Positions 7,661-16,366 of a DNA stretch of 64,000 bases are shown here, piece by piece. Made by a program: the position numbers and the translations under genes. The notes below the pieces were generated by a model, which worked only from the letters and a program-made list of their open reading frames with translations, did not search any database and had not been told where the DNA came from. The stretch's first letter is position 1. Each line of letters starts with the position of its first letter. Source of the DNA: Robiginitomaculum_A sp036478535 (lineage in GTDB: Bacteria; Pseudomonadota; Alphaproteobacteria; Caulobacterales; Maricaulaceae); the NCBI GenBank assembly GCA_965224735.1, contig OZ245059.1, positions 868,001-932,000 of the forward strand, read 5' to 3'.

Positions 7661-10651
7661 TTACCCATGCGCATCATCCCACTGCTGTGTTGCCACCATA
7701 TCGCGCGGGGTAATATCCGCGCCCGCTTTAGGCTTGAAATATTTCCAAGAGCGCTCGCATTTGCTGAAGGCCGTGTTTTGCGTTAGCGGGCTAATGGTAA
7801 CCTCTTTAGCTTGCTTTGACAAATCACACTCACTAACGATCAGATAATCGGCCAGCGTATCCATCGGGTTTTTATTGTCATCGTAAACATCTTTGCGCGT
7901 AATGTTCAGTGCTGTAAGCGCAGAAACCAGCCCGCTGTCTGCGGGCGCGTTAACGCTGGCTTCCAGGCTGGAGCGAATGGTTTTTTCAGCCCGCAATGGT
8001 TCGATTTTTTCGTTCACAGCTTCGCGCAAAGATTGAACACGTGCCATTTTTTCAGACAGGGCTTGGTTTTTCCAACTTTCGGGGGTTTTGGGAAATTGCT
8101 CCAAATGCACAGAGCCTTTTATTTCCCCCTGCCTGCTCTGCCACACTTCTTCCATGGTGAAGCACAAGATGGGGGCAAGCCATAGAGTTAAGCGCTCGAA
8201 CAAAGCGTTCATCACCGTGCGGCAAGCACGGCGCCTTGTGGAGCCAAGCGCGTCGCAATAGAGCGCGTCTTTGCGAATATCGAAATAAAAGCTTGAGAGA
8301 TCATTGGTGCAAAAATTAAACAGGCTAGAGAATACTTTTTTAAAGTCATGCTCTGCGTAGGATTTACGCACTTGCTCGTCTAGCTCTGATAATCTGTGCA
8401 ATACCCATTTTTCAAGGGCGGGACTATCGGCGTAGTCCACTGCCTCGCTCGCCTGATAGCCATCAAGCGCGCCAACCATATAGCGCACTGTATTACGCAA
8501 TTTACGGTAAGCGTCTGCTGCGGTTTTGATAATCTCGTTGCCAATGCGCAAATCGTCAGTGAAGTCGGAACTCGCCGCCCACAGGCGCAAAATTTCTGCG
8601 CCGTATTGGCGAATGATGGTTTCGGGCGCTACCGTATTGCCAAGAGATTTAGACATTTTTCGGCCATCATCAGCCATAACAAATCCGTGGGTAAGTACGG
8701 CTTTGTAGGGGGCTTCTCCGTACACGGCACAGCTTTCAAGGAGTGAAGACTGGAACCAACCGCGATGTTGGTCAGAGCCTTCAAGATATAAATCGGCGCG
8801 CTCTGTGAGCTCGTCACGCTGTTTCAAACAAAGCACATGAGTACAGCCGCTATCAAACCAAACGTCAAGAATATCCGTGACTTTCCCCCAGCCGTTCGCA
8901 TCGACATTACCCATTAAATCTTGAATAGATGTATCAAACCAACCGTCCACGCCCGTCGCATTCACAGCCGCCAAAATACGCGCGTTAATAGCGTCCGCCT
9001 CGGGCAGTTCTGTGTGTAGCGCGCCTGTTTCTTTGTTGACGATAAGCGTGATTGGCACGCCCCAATTTCGTTGACGAGAAATAAGCCAATCAGGTCTATC
9101 CGCTACCATCGCCGTGATACGGTTCTCTCCGCGCGCAGGATACCACATTGTTTCTTTGATCGCTTTAAGCGCCTTTTCGCGTAGACCGTCTTTACTCATG
9201 GACACAAACCATTGCGGCGTGGCGCGGCGAATAACAGGCGCTTTGGAGCGCCAGCTATGGGCGTCACGCAAAGTCACAATGCCGCGCGCCAAAAGATTGC
9301 CGCACTCCATCAAAGCCTTAATCGCCTCCGGGTTAGCCTTCCCGTCCTGCCCGCGTTTCTTTCCGCTCGTGCGGATAACATCAAGCCCTTGGAAACGGGT
9401 TGGGAGAACGTCCGTATAGCAGCCCTCGTCATCGAGGGTCATGGGAACGACTGTTTCCAAGCCATCACTTTCTAAAGCACTTAAATTATCTGTATTTCCC
9501 ATCCAGACCATATAATCATCTTCACCATGACTTGGTGCTGTATGTACAAATCCTGTACCTGCTTCAGCACTCACATGAGTACCTGCTAGTAAGGGTACCG
9601 GGAAATCAAATTTTTCTTCTGCCCCCTCCATGTTTTTAAGAGGGTGGTTTAAAATTAACAGTTCAAGCTCTTCTGAGGTGACATCTGCCACCCTGTTAAA
9701 CAGCTTAATTAACCCAGCCTTTGCCACTGTTTCCCATAATTCGTCAGCAACTATTAACTTATCCCCTGGTTTGGACCACGGCTCAAATTCGGCTTCCATC
9801 ATTGCCGTAACCTCATAAAGGCCATACGTAATTTTTGGTGAATAACTCACGGCACGGTTAGCGGGAATAGTCCAAGGCGTGGTTGTCCAGATCACGACAT
9901 TGGCATCTTTAAGTTTTTTGATAACTTTATCTTCAAGCGAGCTTTTCAATTCACCCGTCCAACAATACGCTTTGCGCACGGGAAACTTCACATAAATCTG
10001 CGTAGCTCTACGCTCGGCGTATTCCACTTCGGCTTCGGCCAGCGCTGTGCGTTCCACGGGACTCCACATGATGGGTTTGGAGCCTTGGTATAAGTGCCCA
10101 GTTTTGGCAATTTTTAACAGCTCGCCGCAAATGATAGCTTCGCTGTCAAAATTCATTGTCTTATAAGGATTGTCCCAATCACCGATCACACCCAGCCGTT
10201 TAAATTCTTCGCGCTGTGTATCAAGCCATCCTGCCGCGTATTCGCGGCAACGCTTGCGGAACTCACCGCCAGGAACATCGTCCTTAGTGCGGCCTTTGGC
10301 GCGAAATTCTTCTTCGACTTTCCATTCAATCGGCAAACCATGACAATCCCAGCCTGGCACATACTGAGCATTAAAGCCCATCATTTGGTGAGTGCGCGTG
10401 ACCATATCTTTGAGAATTTTATTCATAGCCGTGCCCATATGAATATGACCATTGGCATAAGGCGGCCCGTCATGGAGGATATAGCTGGGCTTATCTGCGC
10501 TATTTTTGCGCAGCGTATTATAGAGATCAATTTTGTTCCAATACACGAGCCATTCAGGCTCTTTTTTGGGCAAGCCTGCCCGCATAGGGAAATCGGTTTT
10601 TGGCAAGAAAAGGGTTTCGCGGTAATCACGAGAATTATTGGTATCAGTCAT
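7661..10651 (-). CDS. ileS: Isoleucyl-tRNA synthetase
   Basis: Class I aminoacyl-tRNA synthetase of 996 residues that charges tRNA-Ile. The HIGH-type signature is HIHMG (69-73) after PPYANG, and the KMSKS motif (DGRKMSKSLGN) is intact. The CP1 editing domain, including the segment TTTPWTIPANRAVS, lies between them. The C-terminal zinc finger seen in E. coli is eroded: one Cys of the usual CxxC pairs remains (KCERSWK). I know this erosion from alphaproteobacterial IleRS. It heads the minus-strand ileS-lspA-DUF3035 group, and no T-box is visible upstream. Confidence 0.97.
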   Translation of the reverse strand: MTDTNNSRDYRETLFLPKTDFPMRAGLPKKEPEWLVYWNKIDLYNTLRKNSADKPSYILHDGPPYANGHIHMGTAMNKILKDMVTRTHQMMGFNAQYVPGWDCHGLPIEWKVEEEFRAKGRTKDDVPGGEFRKRCREYAAGWLDTQREEFKRLGVIGDWDNPYKTMNFDSEAIICGELLKIAKTGHLYQGSKPIMWSPVERTALAEAEVEYAERRATQIYVKFPVRKAYCWTGELKSSLEDKVIKKLKDANVVIWTTTPWTIPANRAVSYSPKITYGLYEVTAMMEAEFEPWSKPGDKLIVADELWETVAKAGLIKLFNRVADVTSEELELLILNHPLKNMEGAEEKFDFPVPLLAGTHVSAEAGTGFVHTAPSHGEDDYMVWMGNTDNLSALESDGLETVVPMTLDDEGCYTDVLPTRFQGLDVIRTSGKKRGQDGKANPEAIKALMECGNLLARGIVTLRDAHSWRSKAPVIRRATPQWFVSMSKDGLREKALKAIKETMWYPARGENRITAMVADRPDWLISRQRNWGVPITLIVNKETGALHTELPEADAINARILAAVNATGVDGWFDTSIQDLMGNVDANGWGKVTDILDVWFDSGCTHVLCLKQRDELTERADLYLEGSDQHRGWFQSSLLESCAVYGEAPYKAVLTHGFVMADDGRKMSKSLGNTVAPETIIRQYGAEILRLWAASSDFTDDLRIGNEIIKTAADAYRKLRNTVRYMVGALDGYQASEAVDYADSPALEKWVLHRLSELDEQVRKSYAEHDFKKVFSSLFNFCTNDLSSFYFDIRKDALYCDALGSTRRRACRTVMNALFERLTLWLAPILCFTMEEVWQSRQGEIKGSVHLEQFPKTPESWKNQALSEKMARVQSLREAVNEKIEPLRAEKTIRSSLEASVNAPADSGLVSALTALNITRKDVYDDNKNPMDTLADYLIVSECDLSKQAKEVTISPLTQNTAFSKCERSWKYFKPKAGADITPRDMVATQQWDDAHG

Positions 10652-10905
10652 GAAAATATCTTTAGTTTAAATCTGGTTTTGGGCAAGTTCAATTATCCCG
10701 ACATCATTAGGACGCCGGGCTGATAATTCGTATGCTTATATAAAAAACAGAATTCATAGGCGCAGAATAACATACAAACTCGGTGCAGGAAACAAAATAA
10801 TACCTCTTTGTGTTGTTAATCGCGCCAGATTGATGCGCTTTAATCGCGCTCATGTTTACCGCTCAGATTCCCCGCTAGGGCCGTGGATAAATAATATCCA
10901 AAATA

Positions 10906-12087
10906 TTATAATGCATTGCCGCAAGCATAGCCGCTCGCCCACGCCCATTGAAAATTATAACCGCCTAAATGGCCCGTAACATCGACCACTTCTCCGATAA
11001 AATAAAGACCAGGTATTGTGCGCACTTGCATAGTTTTGGACGAGAGTGCATTGGTATCTACGCCGCCGCGCGTAACCTCTGCTTTGCGAAAGCCTTCTGT
11101 GCCAGCTGGTTTGAGCGGCCATGCATGGACACTTTGGGCTAATGTTTCCAGCGCGTCATCGTTCATATCTGCGAGGCGTTGATAGCGGCAATCTTTCACA
11201 AGGTATGCGGCGATTTTTTTGGGCAAAAACTGCGCTAGAAAAACGGAAGGTTTTTGTTTGGCTGTGCATATGCGGGCCTCTTTGAGGCGCGCAAAAACAT
11301 CAATGCTAGGGGCGAGGTCAACACATATCGCATCTCCCGCCTGCCAATAGGTTGAGATTTGCAATATGGCAGGGCCAGACAACCCACGGTGCGTAAAAAG
11401 AACCGCGCCATCAAAATGCGCGCCTTTGCATGAAACGCACGCATCCAAGCTCGTGCCAGACAAATCCTTAAGGGTCTCTTTGAACCCATCCGTAAAGGTG
11501 AACGGCACAAGGGCGGGCTGTGGGTCAATGACCTTCAAGCCAAATTGTTTAGCCACTTTATAACCAAAACCACTAGCCCCCATTTTTGGAATGCTCGGCC
11601 CGCCCGTGGCAATAACAAGCGAGGTACACATGTATGATTGTTTATCCGTGGTGAGGATAAACCCATCATCTGTTTTTTTTATATCAGCAATTAGTGTTTC
11701 AAAAACAAACCTGTTGCCAGCATCTTTACAGGCCGCCCTGAGCATGCCGATAATTTGGTTGGCACTTTCATCGCAAAATAATTGCCCCTTTTCTTTTTCA
11801 TGCCATTTGATTTTATGCTGGTTCACCATATGGATAAAATCCTGCGGTGAGTATCCAGCCAATGCGGATTTGCAAAAATGCGGGTTTTGCGAAATGAAAT
11901 TATGGGGCGCCGTGAAAATATTGGTGAAATTACAGCGCCCGCCCCCCGATATACGGATCTTCTCGCCTGCTGATTTTGCACTATCGATTAAAAGCACAGA
12001 GCCAGAGCCAGAGCGAGCGCCCGCAATTGCACCGCACATCATGCCCGCAGCGCCCGCACCAATTATTATGATATCAAAATTTACCAT
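10906..12087 (-). CDS. BaiN/HI0933-family NAD(P)/FAD-dependent oxidoreductase
   Basis: A flavoprotein of about 393 residues. The Rossmann FAD-binding motif is IIIGAGAAGMMCG near the N-terminus, followed by the family signature GEKIRISGGGRCNFTN. The C-terminal FAD motif is GLYFIGEVVDVTGHLGGYNFQWAWASG. The family reduces unidentified substrates; BaiN itself acts on bile-acid intermediates, which is unlikely to be the role here. I start at the ATG at 12087 (MVNFDIII) with GGAAA upstream. The 19 extra codons of the longer frame (to 12144) come from a 12-bp tandem repeat and look untranslated. Confidence 0.88.
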   Translation of the reverse strand: MVNFDIIIIGAGAAGMMCGAIAGARSGSGSVLLIDSAKSAGEKIRISGGGRCNFTNIFTAPHNFISQNPHFCKSALAGYSPQDFIHMVNQHKIKWHEKEKGQLFCDESANQIIGMLRAACKDAGNRFVFETLIADIKKTDDGFILTTDKQSYMCTSLVIATGGPSIPKMGASGFGYKVAKQFGLKVIDPQPALVPFTFTDGFKETLKDLSGTSLDACVSCKGAHFDGAVLFTHRGLSGPAILQISTYWQAGDAICVDLAPSIDVFARLKEARICTAKQKPSVFLAQFLPKKIAAYLVKDCRYQRLADMNDDALETLAQSVHAWPLKPAGTEGFRKAEVTRGGVDTNALSSKTMQVRTIPGLYFIGEVVDVTGHLGGYNFQWAWASGYACGNAL

Positions 12088-12110
12088 TTTATTTCCAATA
12101 TGACTTTGAG

Positions 12111-12140
12111 CCAGTTCCAGTCCCAGTTCCAGTCCCAGTT
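12111..12140. repeat. 12-bp tandem repeat (2.5 copies)
   Basis: The unit CCAGTTCCAGTC at 12111-12122 is repeated exactly at 12123-12134 and partly thereafter. It lies just upstream of the flavoprotein start. Confidence 0.85.
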
Positions 12141-12287
12141 GCATTTGCCCTTATCTTGTTTATTTATTAAAATGAGTCCACAGGCGAGTATAGAAATAAT
12201 AACGGCTATGCGAGAAGAAATTAGGTCTTTGTAAACCCAATCTTTAACCTCTTTGGCTATATATTCATAAAATATGGTGGGTAGGTT

Positions 12288-13148
12288 ATGAATACACAGC
12301 AAAAACTAGTGTCTCCTGTGCCGCGCGGCAGCAATAGGCACGAGCAAGAACGCGCCCCAGAAGAGGGTAATCCAGAAGAGGGCAAAAATGACTTGCGCCT
12401 TGGCATGGATACCTATGAATTTTGCGGCGCGAATTTTGATCCACTGACGCTCTCCCAAACCCTAGAGCGCTGTAAATGGATCAGCGCGAGGCATGGCTTT
12501 CGCTATATCGTCACGCCCAATGTTGATCACCTGGTGCGCCTGAATAAAGAACCTGAGCTTTATAAACCGCTTTATCAAGCTTCTTGGCTCTCGGTTTGTG
12601 ATAGCCGTATTTTAGAGCCCTTGGGTAAATTATCAGGTGTGCCGCTAAAGGCCGTTCCAGGATCGGATCTTACGCGCCAAATTATAGAAACCCTATTAGA
12701 GCTTGATGAACCTATCAATGTCATTGGCGCAGATGATGATGTTATTGCCAAAGTGAAGGAGCTTTATGGCTTGATGCATGTTCATCATTATCGGCCGCCT
12801 ATGGGACTGCGTCATAAACCGCACGAAATACATGCTTGTGCAAAATTTATAGCAGAGCATCCCGCGCGTTATACATTTATTTGTGTTGGTTCACCCCAGC
12901 AAGAAATGATTGCCAAAGAGGCGCGAGATAGAGGCGATTGCGTTGGGCTGGGTCTTTGTGTCGGAGCCAGTCTGGATTTTCTGGCTGGCAAGCAAAATCG
13001 TGCACCAAAATGGATGCAATCTGCGCGGATAGAATGGCTTTATAGGCTTTTGTCTGATCCGAAACGTATGTGGAAACGTTATCTGGTTTCTGGTCCGAAA
13101 ATCTTTTTAATTTGGATTAAATGGCGGGCGCGCAAAAATTCAGGTTAA
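12288..13148 (+). CDS. WecG/TagA/CpsF family glycosyltransferase
   Basis: This family (GT26) adds a sugar to a lipid-linked precursor in the synthesis of surface polysaccharides. Visible marks are TPNVDHLVRLNK (about 81-92), the donor-binding VIGADD, CVGSPQQE and the C-terminal GLCVGASLDFLAGKQNRAPKW. The end (RIEWLYRLLSDPKRMWKRYL) is the basic membrane-associating tail. The first ~35 residues are polar and not part of the family. The gene stands alone between two intergenic regions, so the polymer it helps to make cannot be named. GGTGGGTAGG precedes the ATG. Confidence 0.9.
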   Translation: MNTQQKLVSPVPRGSNRHEQERAPEEGNPEEGKNDLRLGMDTYEFCGANFDPLTLSQTLERCKWISARHGFRYIVTPNVDHLVRLNKEPELYKPLYQASWLSVCDSRILEPLGKLSGVPLKAVPGSDLTRQIIETLLELDEPINVIGADDDVIAKVKELYGLMHVHHYRPPMGLRHKPHEIHACAKFIAEHPARYTFICVGSPQQEMIAKEARDRGDCVGLGLCVGASLDFLAGKQNRAPKWMQSARIEWLYRLLSDPKRMWKRYLVSGPKIFLIWIKWRARKNSG

Positions 13149-13347
13149 TGGTGGAACTTTGCGTTTTCCGTGATAGTTAAGGTGAAAGTTTTCGCTTTGA
13201 ATTTTAAATGAGCAATTATTAACCTGTAAATTTTGTATTTGAGCTTATTTTCCTGCAAATTAAACAATTGAAACGCTTTGAGGTAAAGTATTGCTTGTCA
13301 GCAGTGAAAGTCTTGCGTAAAAGCACTTTAGAAGATTAAAGGATATT

Positions 13348-13491
13348 ATGAATTCTAAGGACAAAATACGCGTACTTGCAAGAGAGGCTAGCCAAAATGA
13401 TGCTACACTTCACAGTGGCTTGTCTATACTCTTACTCGTGGGTTTGATTATTGTGCTCGTGCTGAGCATTAAAAACATGAGCGGGATTTAG
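13348..13491 (+). CDS. Leu/Ile/Val-rich leader peptide of the ilv/leu operon
   Basis: A 47-codon ORF with AAGGA 6 bases before its ATG. Residues 25-41 (LSILLLVGLIIVLVLSI) contain 14 branched-chain residues out of 17: 7 Leu, 4 Ile, 3 Val. It ends 26 bases before a terminator hairpin, which in turn lies 13 bases before ilvD. This is the architecture of ribosome-mediated attenuation: a ribosome short of charged tRNA-Leu, -Ile or -Val would stall in this stretch. The same stretch could be a single membrane helix, so a small membrane protein is the alternative. The fit of the RNA structures makes the leader role more likely. Confidence 0.75.
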   Translation: MNSKDKIRVLAREASQNDATLHSGLSILLLVGLIIVLVLSIKNMSGI

Positions 13492-13544
13492 AATTTAAGA
13501 AATTGAAGTTTTAAGGCCCGCTCTGTAAAAAGAGCGGGTTTTTT
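13454..13544 (+). promoter_or_regulatory. Transcription attenuator of the branched-chain amino acid operon
   Basis: Four segments can form mutually exclusive pairs. Segment 1, TGCTCGTG (13454-13461, in the Val-Leu-Val codons 36-38), pairs with segment 2, CATGAGCG (13476-13483), 8 bp with two G-U. GAGCGGG of segment 2 (13479-13485) pairs perfectly with CCCGCTC of segment 3 (13517-13523), the antiterminator. Segment 3, CCCGCTCT, pairs with segment 4, AGAGCGGG (13531-13538), followed by six T, the terminator. A ribosome that reaches the leader stop (13489-13491) covers segment 2 and favours termination. A ribosome stalled on segment 1 frees segment 2 and lets ilvD be transcribed. Confidence 0.8.
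13517..13544 (+). terminator. Attenuator terminator upstream of ilvD
   Basis: An 8-bp perfect GC-rich stem (CCCGCTCT / AGAGCGGG) with a 6-base loop, followed by TTTTTTA. It is the 3:4 hairpin of the attenuator. Confidence 0.92.
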
Positions 13545-13557
13545 ATTGGAGTGAGTA

Positions 13558-15234
13558 ATGAGCAAGAATAGCGATGCTATTTTAAAAGGAACGGCCCGCG
13601 CGCCCGCGCGCGCTATGATGCGTGCGGCGGGTATGCGGTCGGAAGATTTCGACAAACCCGTTATTGCCGTGTTCAACACATGGACGAATATGGGGCCATG
13701 CAATATGAGCCTTGATAAGTTGGCTGTGCCTGTACGGGCAGGTCTTCGCGCGGCTGGTGGTTGGCCTGTTGACTTTAACGCTATTGCGGTATCGGACGGG
13801 ATCACTATGGGCAGCGAGGGCATGCGGGCCTCGCTTATGTCCCGCGAGGTTATCGCCGATAGTATAGAGCTTGCCGTTAAGGGGCATTCACTTGACGGGG
13901 TTATTGTTTTGGTCGGCTGTGATAAAACCATTCCAGCGGCGGCGATGGCGCTGGCGCGCATGGATATACCAGGCGTGGTTCTTTATGGCGGCTCCATAAA
14001 ACCAGGCCATCACAAAGGCAAAGATTTAAGCGTTCAAGATGTGTTCGAAGCCGTGGGCGCGCACGCCTCGCACAGTATTGACGATAAAGAACTTGAAGCC
14101 ATTGAAAAAGCGGCCTGCCCTGGCGCAGGGGCATGCGGGGGGCAATTTACTGCCAATTCTATGGCTATGGCTATGACGTTTTTGGGACTCTCGCCTATGG
14201 GCGTCAATGACATACCTGCAACTGGCAAGGCGAAAAATGAGGCTGCATTTATGTGCGGTGAACTTCTCATGGACGCGGTTAGGGCTGGCCGCACCCCGCG
14301 CCAAATGATTACCCATGGCGCGCTTAGAAATGCTGTCACCGCTATGACGGCTACGGCAGCGTCCACAAATGCTATTTTGCATTTGCTGGCTATCGCTCGC
14401 GAAGCAGGCGTTGATTTTGATATTGATGTGTTTGATGAAATATCGCGTGCCACCCCTGTTATTGGTGATCTTAAACCTGGCGGGCATTATATGGCGTTTG
14501 ATCTTTATCAAGCGGGCGGCTCTGCTTTGGTTGGCAAACGCCTGAAAGAAGATGGACGTTTGAGCGATGAATTGACCATTACTGGCCGCACACTATTTGC
14601 TGAAGTAGACAAGGGTGTTGAAGCCAGAGGACAAAAAGTTGTGCGAACATTTGCTGCCCCCGTAAAATCGCGCGGCGGTTATGGTATATTGTATGGCGAC
14701 ATGGCGCCCGAAGGCTGCGTGGTTAAACTCGCGGGCCATGGCGCTTTGCAATTTGAAGGCCCTGCGCGGGTGTTTGAGAGCGAGGAAGAATGTTTCGCTG
14801 TTGTCGAAGAGAACGGCATCAAAAAGGGCGATGTTATCATCATCAGAAATGAAGGCCCTGCTGGCGGGCCAGGCATGCGCGAAATGCTTGCTGTGACGGC
14901 GGCGCTTGTCGGCCAAGACCTGATCGATGATGTGGCGCTGATAACGGACGGACGATTTAGCGGCGCATCCTATGGTTTTGTGATTGGCCATGTCGCCCCC
15001 GAAGCCGCGCATGGCGGGCCGATTGCTTTTGTAAAAGACGGCGATCTAATTTCCATAAACGTTGAAACCCGCACTATAAATGTCGCAGCAAATTTAAAAG
15101 CACGTTGCAAAGACTGGACACCGCCCGCTCCGAAATACCCAAGCGGTGCTTACGCCAAATATGCAGCCCTTGTTGGCTCCGCCTCTAAAGGGGCGCTGAC
15201 TAGTTTTCCATTTTCCAAAGAAAGAGACAGATAA
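13558..15234 (+). CDS. ilvD: Dihydroxy-acid dehydratase
   Basis: Third common step of Ile and Val synthesis: it dehydrates 2,3-dihydroxy-3-methyl acids to 2-oxo acids, using an Fe-S cluster and Mg2+. The 558-residue length is typical. Cluster and metal ligands lie in NTWTNMGPCNM, GCDKT and GACGGQFTANSMA; the C-terminus has DGRFSGASYGFVIGH. GGAG precedes the ATG, which comes 13 bases after the attenuator T-run. The gene opens the nine-gene operon, and its stop shares one base with the ilvC start (TAATG). Confidence 0.97.
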   Translation: MSKNSDAILKGTARAPARAMMRAAGMRSEDFDKPVIAVFNTWTNMGPCNMSLDKLAVPVRAGLRAAGGWPVDFNAIAVSDGITMGSEGMRASLMSREVIADSIELAVKGHSLDGVIVLVGCDKTIPAAAMALARMDIPGVVLYGGSIKPGHHKGKDLSVQDVFEAVGAHASHSIDDKELEAIEKAACPGAGACGGQFTANSMAMAMTFLGLSPMGVNDIPATGKAKNEAAFMCGELLMDAVRAGRTPRQMITHGALRNAVTAMTATAASTNAILHLLAIAREAGVDFDIDVFDEISRATPVIGDLKPGGHYMAFDLYQAGGSALVGKRLKEDGRLSDELTITGRTLFAEVDKGVEARGQKVVRTFAAPVKSRGGYGILYGDMAPEGCVVKLAGHGALQFEGPARVFESEEECFAVVEENGIKKGDVIIIRNEGPAGGPGMREMLAVTAALVGQDLIDDVALITDGRFSGASYGFVIGHVAPEAAHGGPIAFVKDGDLISINVETRTINVAANLKARCKDWTPPAPKYPSGAYAKYAALVGSASKGALTSFPFSKERDR

Positions 15235-16259
15235 TGACCCTACAAATATCCTATGATAAAGATTGCGATCTATCGATTATAAAATCTAAAAAAGTTTGTA
15301 TTATTGGCTTTGGCTCTCAGGGTCATGCCCACGCGCTGAACTTAAAAGACAGTGGCGTTGACGTTATCGTTGCTTTGCCAGAAACGTCCAATACCCGCAA
15401 AAAAGTCATTGCGCTAGGGCTTGAAGTAACGACAAGCGCAAAGGCTGTGAAAGGCGCAGACGTGGTTATGCTGCTCGCCCCTGATGAGTATCAAGCCAAA
15501 ATTTACCGCGAAGACATAGAGCCAAATATCAAAGAAGGCGCTGCGCTGGCTTTTGGCCACGGTTTTGCCATTCATTACGGACAAATCATGCCGCGCCGCG
15601 ATCTTGATGTCATCATGATTGCTCCCAAAGCGCCAGGGCATACGGTGCGTAGCGAATTTGCTGGCGGACGCGGGATACCCGATCTTATTGCCGTGTTTCA
15701 AGATGCCAATTCAGGTTTTGCCATAGAGCTGGCTAAGTCATACGCATCTGCCATAGGCGGCGGGCGCACTGCCATCATCCACACCACGTTCAAAGACGAA
15801 ACCGAAACTGATTTGTTTGGTGAGCAAGCAGTTCTGTGTGGCGGCGCAGTGGAGCTGGTCAAAATGGGGTTTGAAACATTGGTTGAAGGCGGTTATGCGC
15901 CCGAGCTTGCCTATTTTGAATGTTTACACGAGCTAAAACTCATCGTTGATTTGATGTATGAAGGCGGCATAGCGGACATGAATTACTCAATTTCCAATAA
16001 TGCCGAATATGGTGAATATGTCACGGGCAATAAAGTGATTAACGAGCAATCCCGCGCGGCAATGCGCGAGGCGCTCGCTAATATCCAAAACGGAGATTAC
16101 GCCAAAAGCTTCATTCAAGAAGGCGCGCTGGGTTATCCAAGCATGACCGCTCGTCGCCGCAATAATGCCGCGCACCTCATTGAGACAACAGGTGAAAAAC
16201 TACGCGATATGATGCCATGGATTAAAGCTGGCAAAGTGATTGATAGAGAAAAGAACTAG
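15234..16259 (+). CDS. ilvC: Ketol-acid reductoisomerase (NADP+), class I
   Basis: Second common step of Ile and Val synthesis: Mg2+-dependent alkyl migration followed by NADPH reduction. The Rossmann motif is GFGSQGHAHALNL (26-38). The short class I C-terminal knotted domain contains the metal-binding segment KDETETDLFGEQAVLCGG and the ELKLIVDLMYEGG helix. The 341-residue length fits class I. It is translationally coupled to ilvD by a one-base stop/start overlap. Confidence 0.97.
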   Translation: MTLQISYDKDCDLSIIKSKKVCIIGFGSQGHAHALNLKDSGVDVIVALPETSNTRKKVIALGLEVTTSAKAVKGADVVMLLAPDEYQAKIYREDIEPNIKEGAALAFGHGFAIHYGQIMPRRDLDVIMIAPKAPGHTVRSEFAGGRGIPDLIAVFQDANSGFAIELAKSYASAIGGGRTAIIHTTFKDETETDLFGEQAVLCGGAVELVKMGFETLVEGGYAPELAYFECLHELKLIVDLMYEGGIADMNYSISNNAEYGEYVTGNKVINEQSRAAMREALANIQNGDYAKSFIQEGALGYPSMTARRRNNAAHLIETTGEKLRDMMPWIKAGKVIDREKN

Positions 16260-16366
16260 ATGAAGCTAAGGCACAGATATCTAAAAGTTAAACCCTGGCT
16301 CAAAACTGGGGACTTTGGCGGGGCTGTGGCTGCTGTGACTGGAACATGGGTGAGGGAACATATAAC

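Noticed and set aside
10652..10905. T-box or riboswitch upstream of ileS
   Set aside because: No T-box sequence, specifier hairpin or terminator/antiterminator pair was found; T-boxes are not expected in this class.
12081..12302. 73-codon minus-strand ORF with a hydrophobic stretch
   Set aside because: It overlaps the starts of both flanking genes, is partly made of the 12-bp tandem repeat (WDWNWDWNW), and has no convincing RBS.
13261..13320. Promoter for the ilv/leu operon (TTGAAA near 13268)
   Set aside because: No -10 box at an acceptable distance; I could not place a promoter with confidence.
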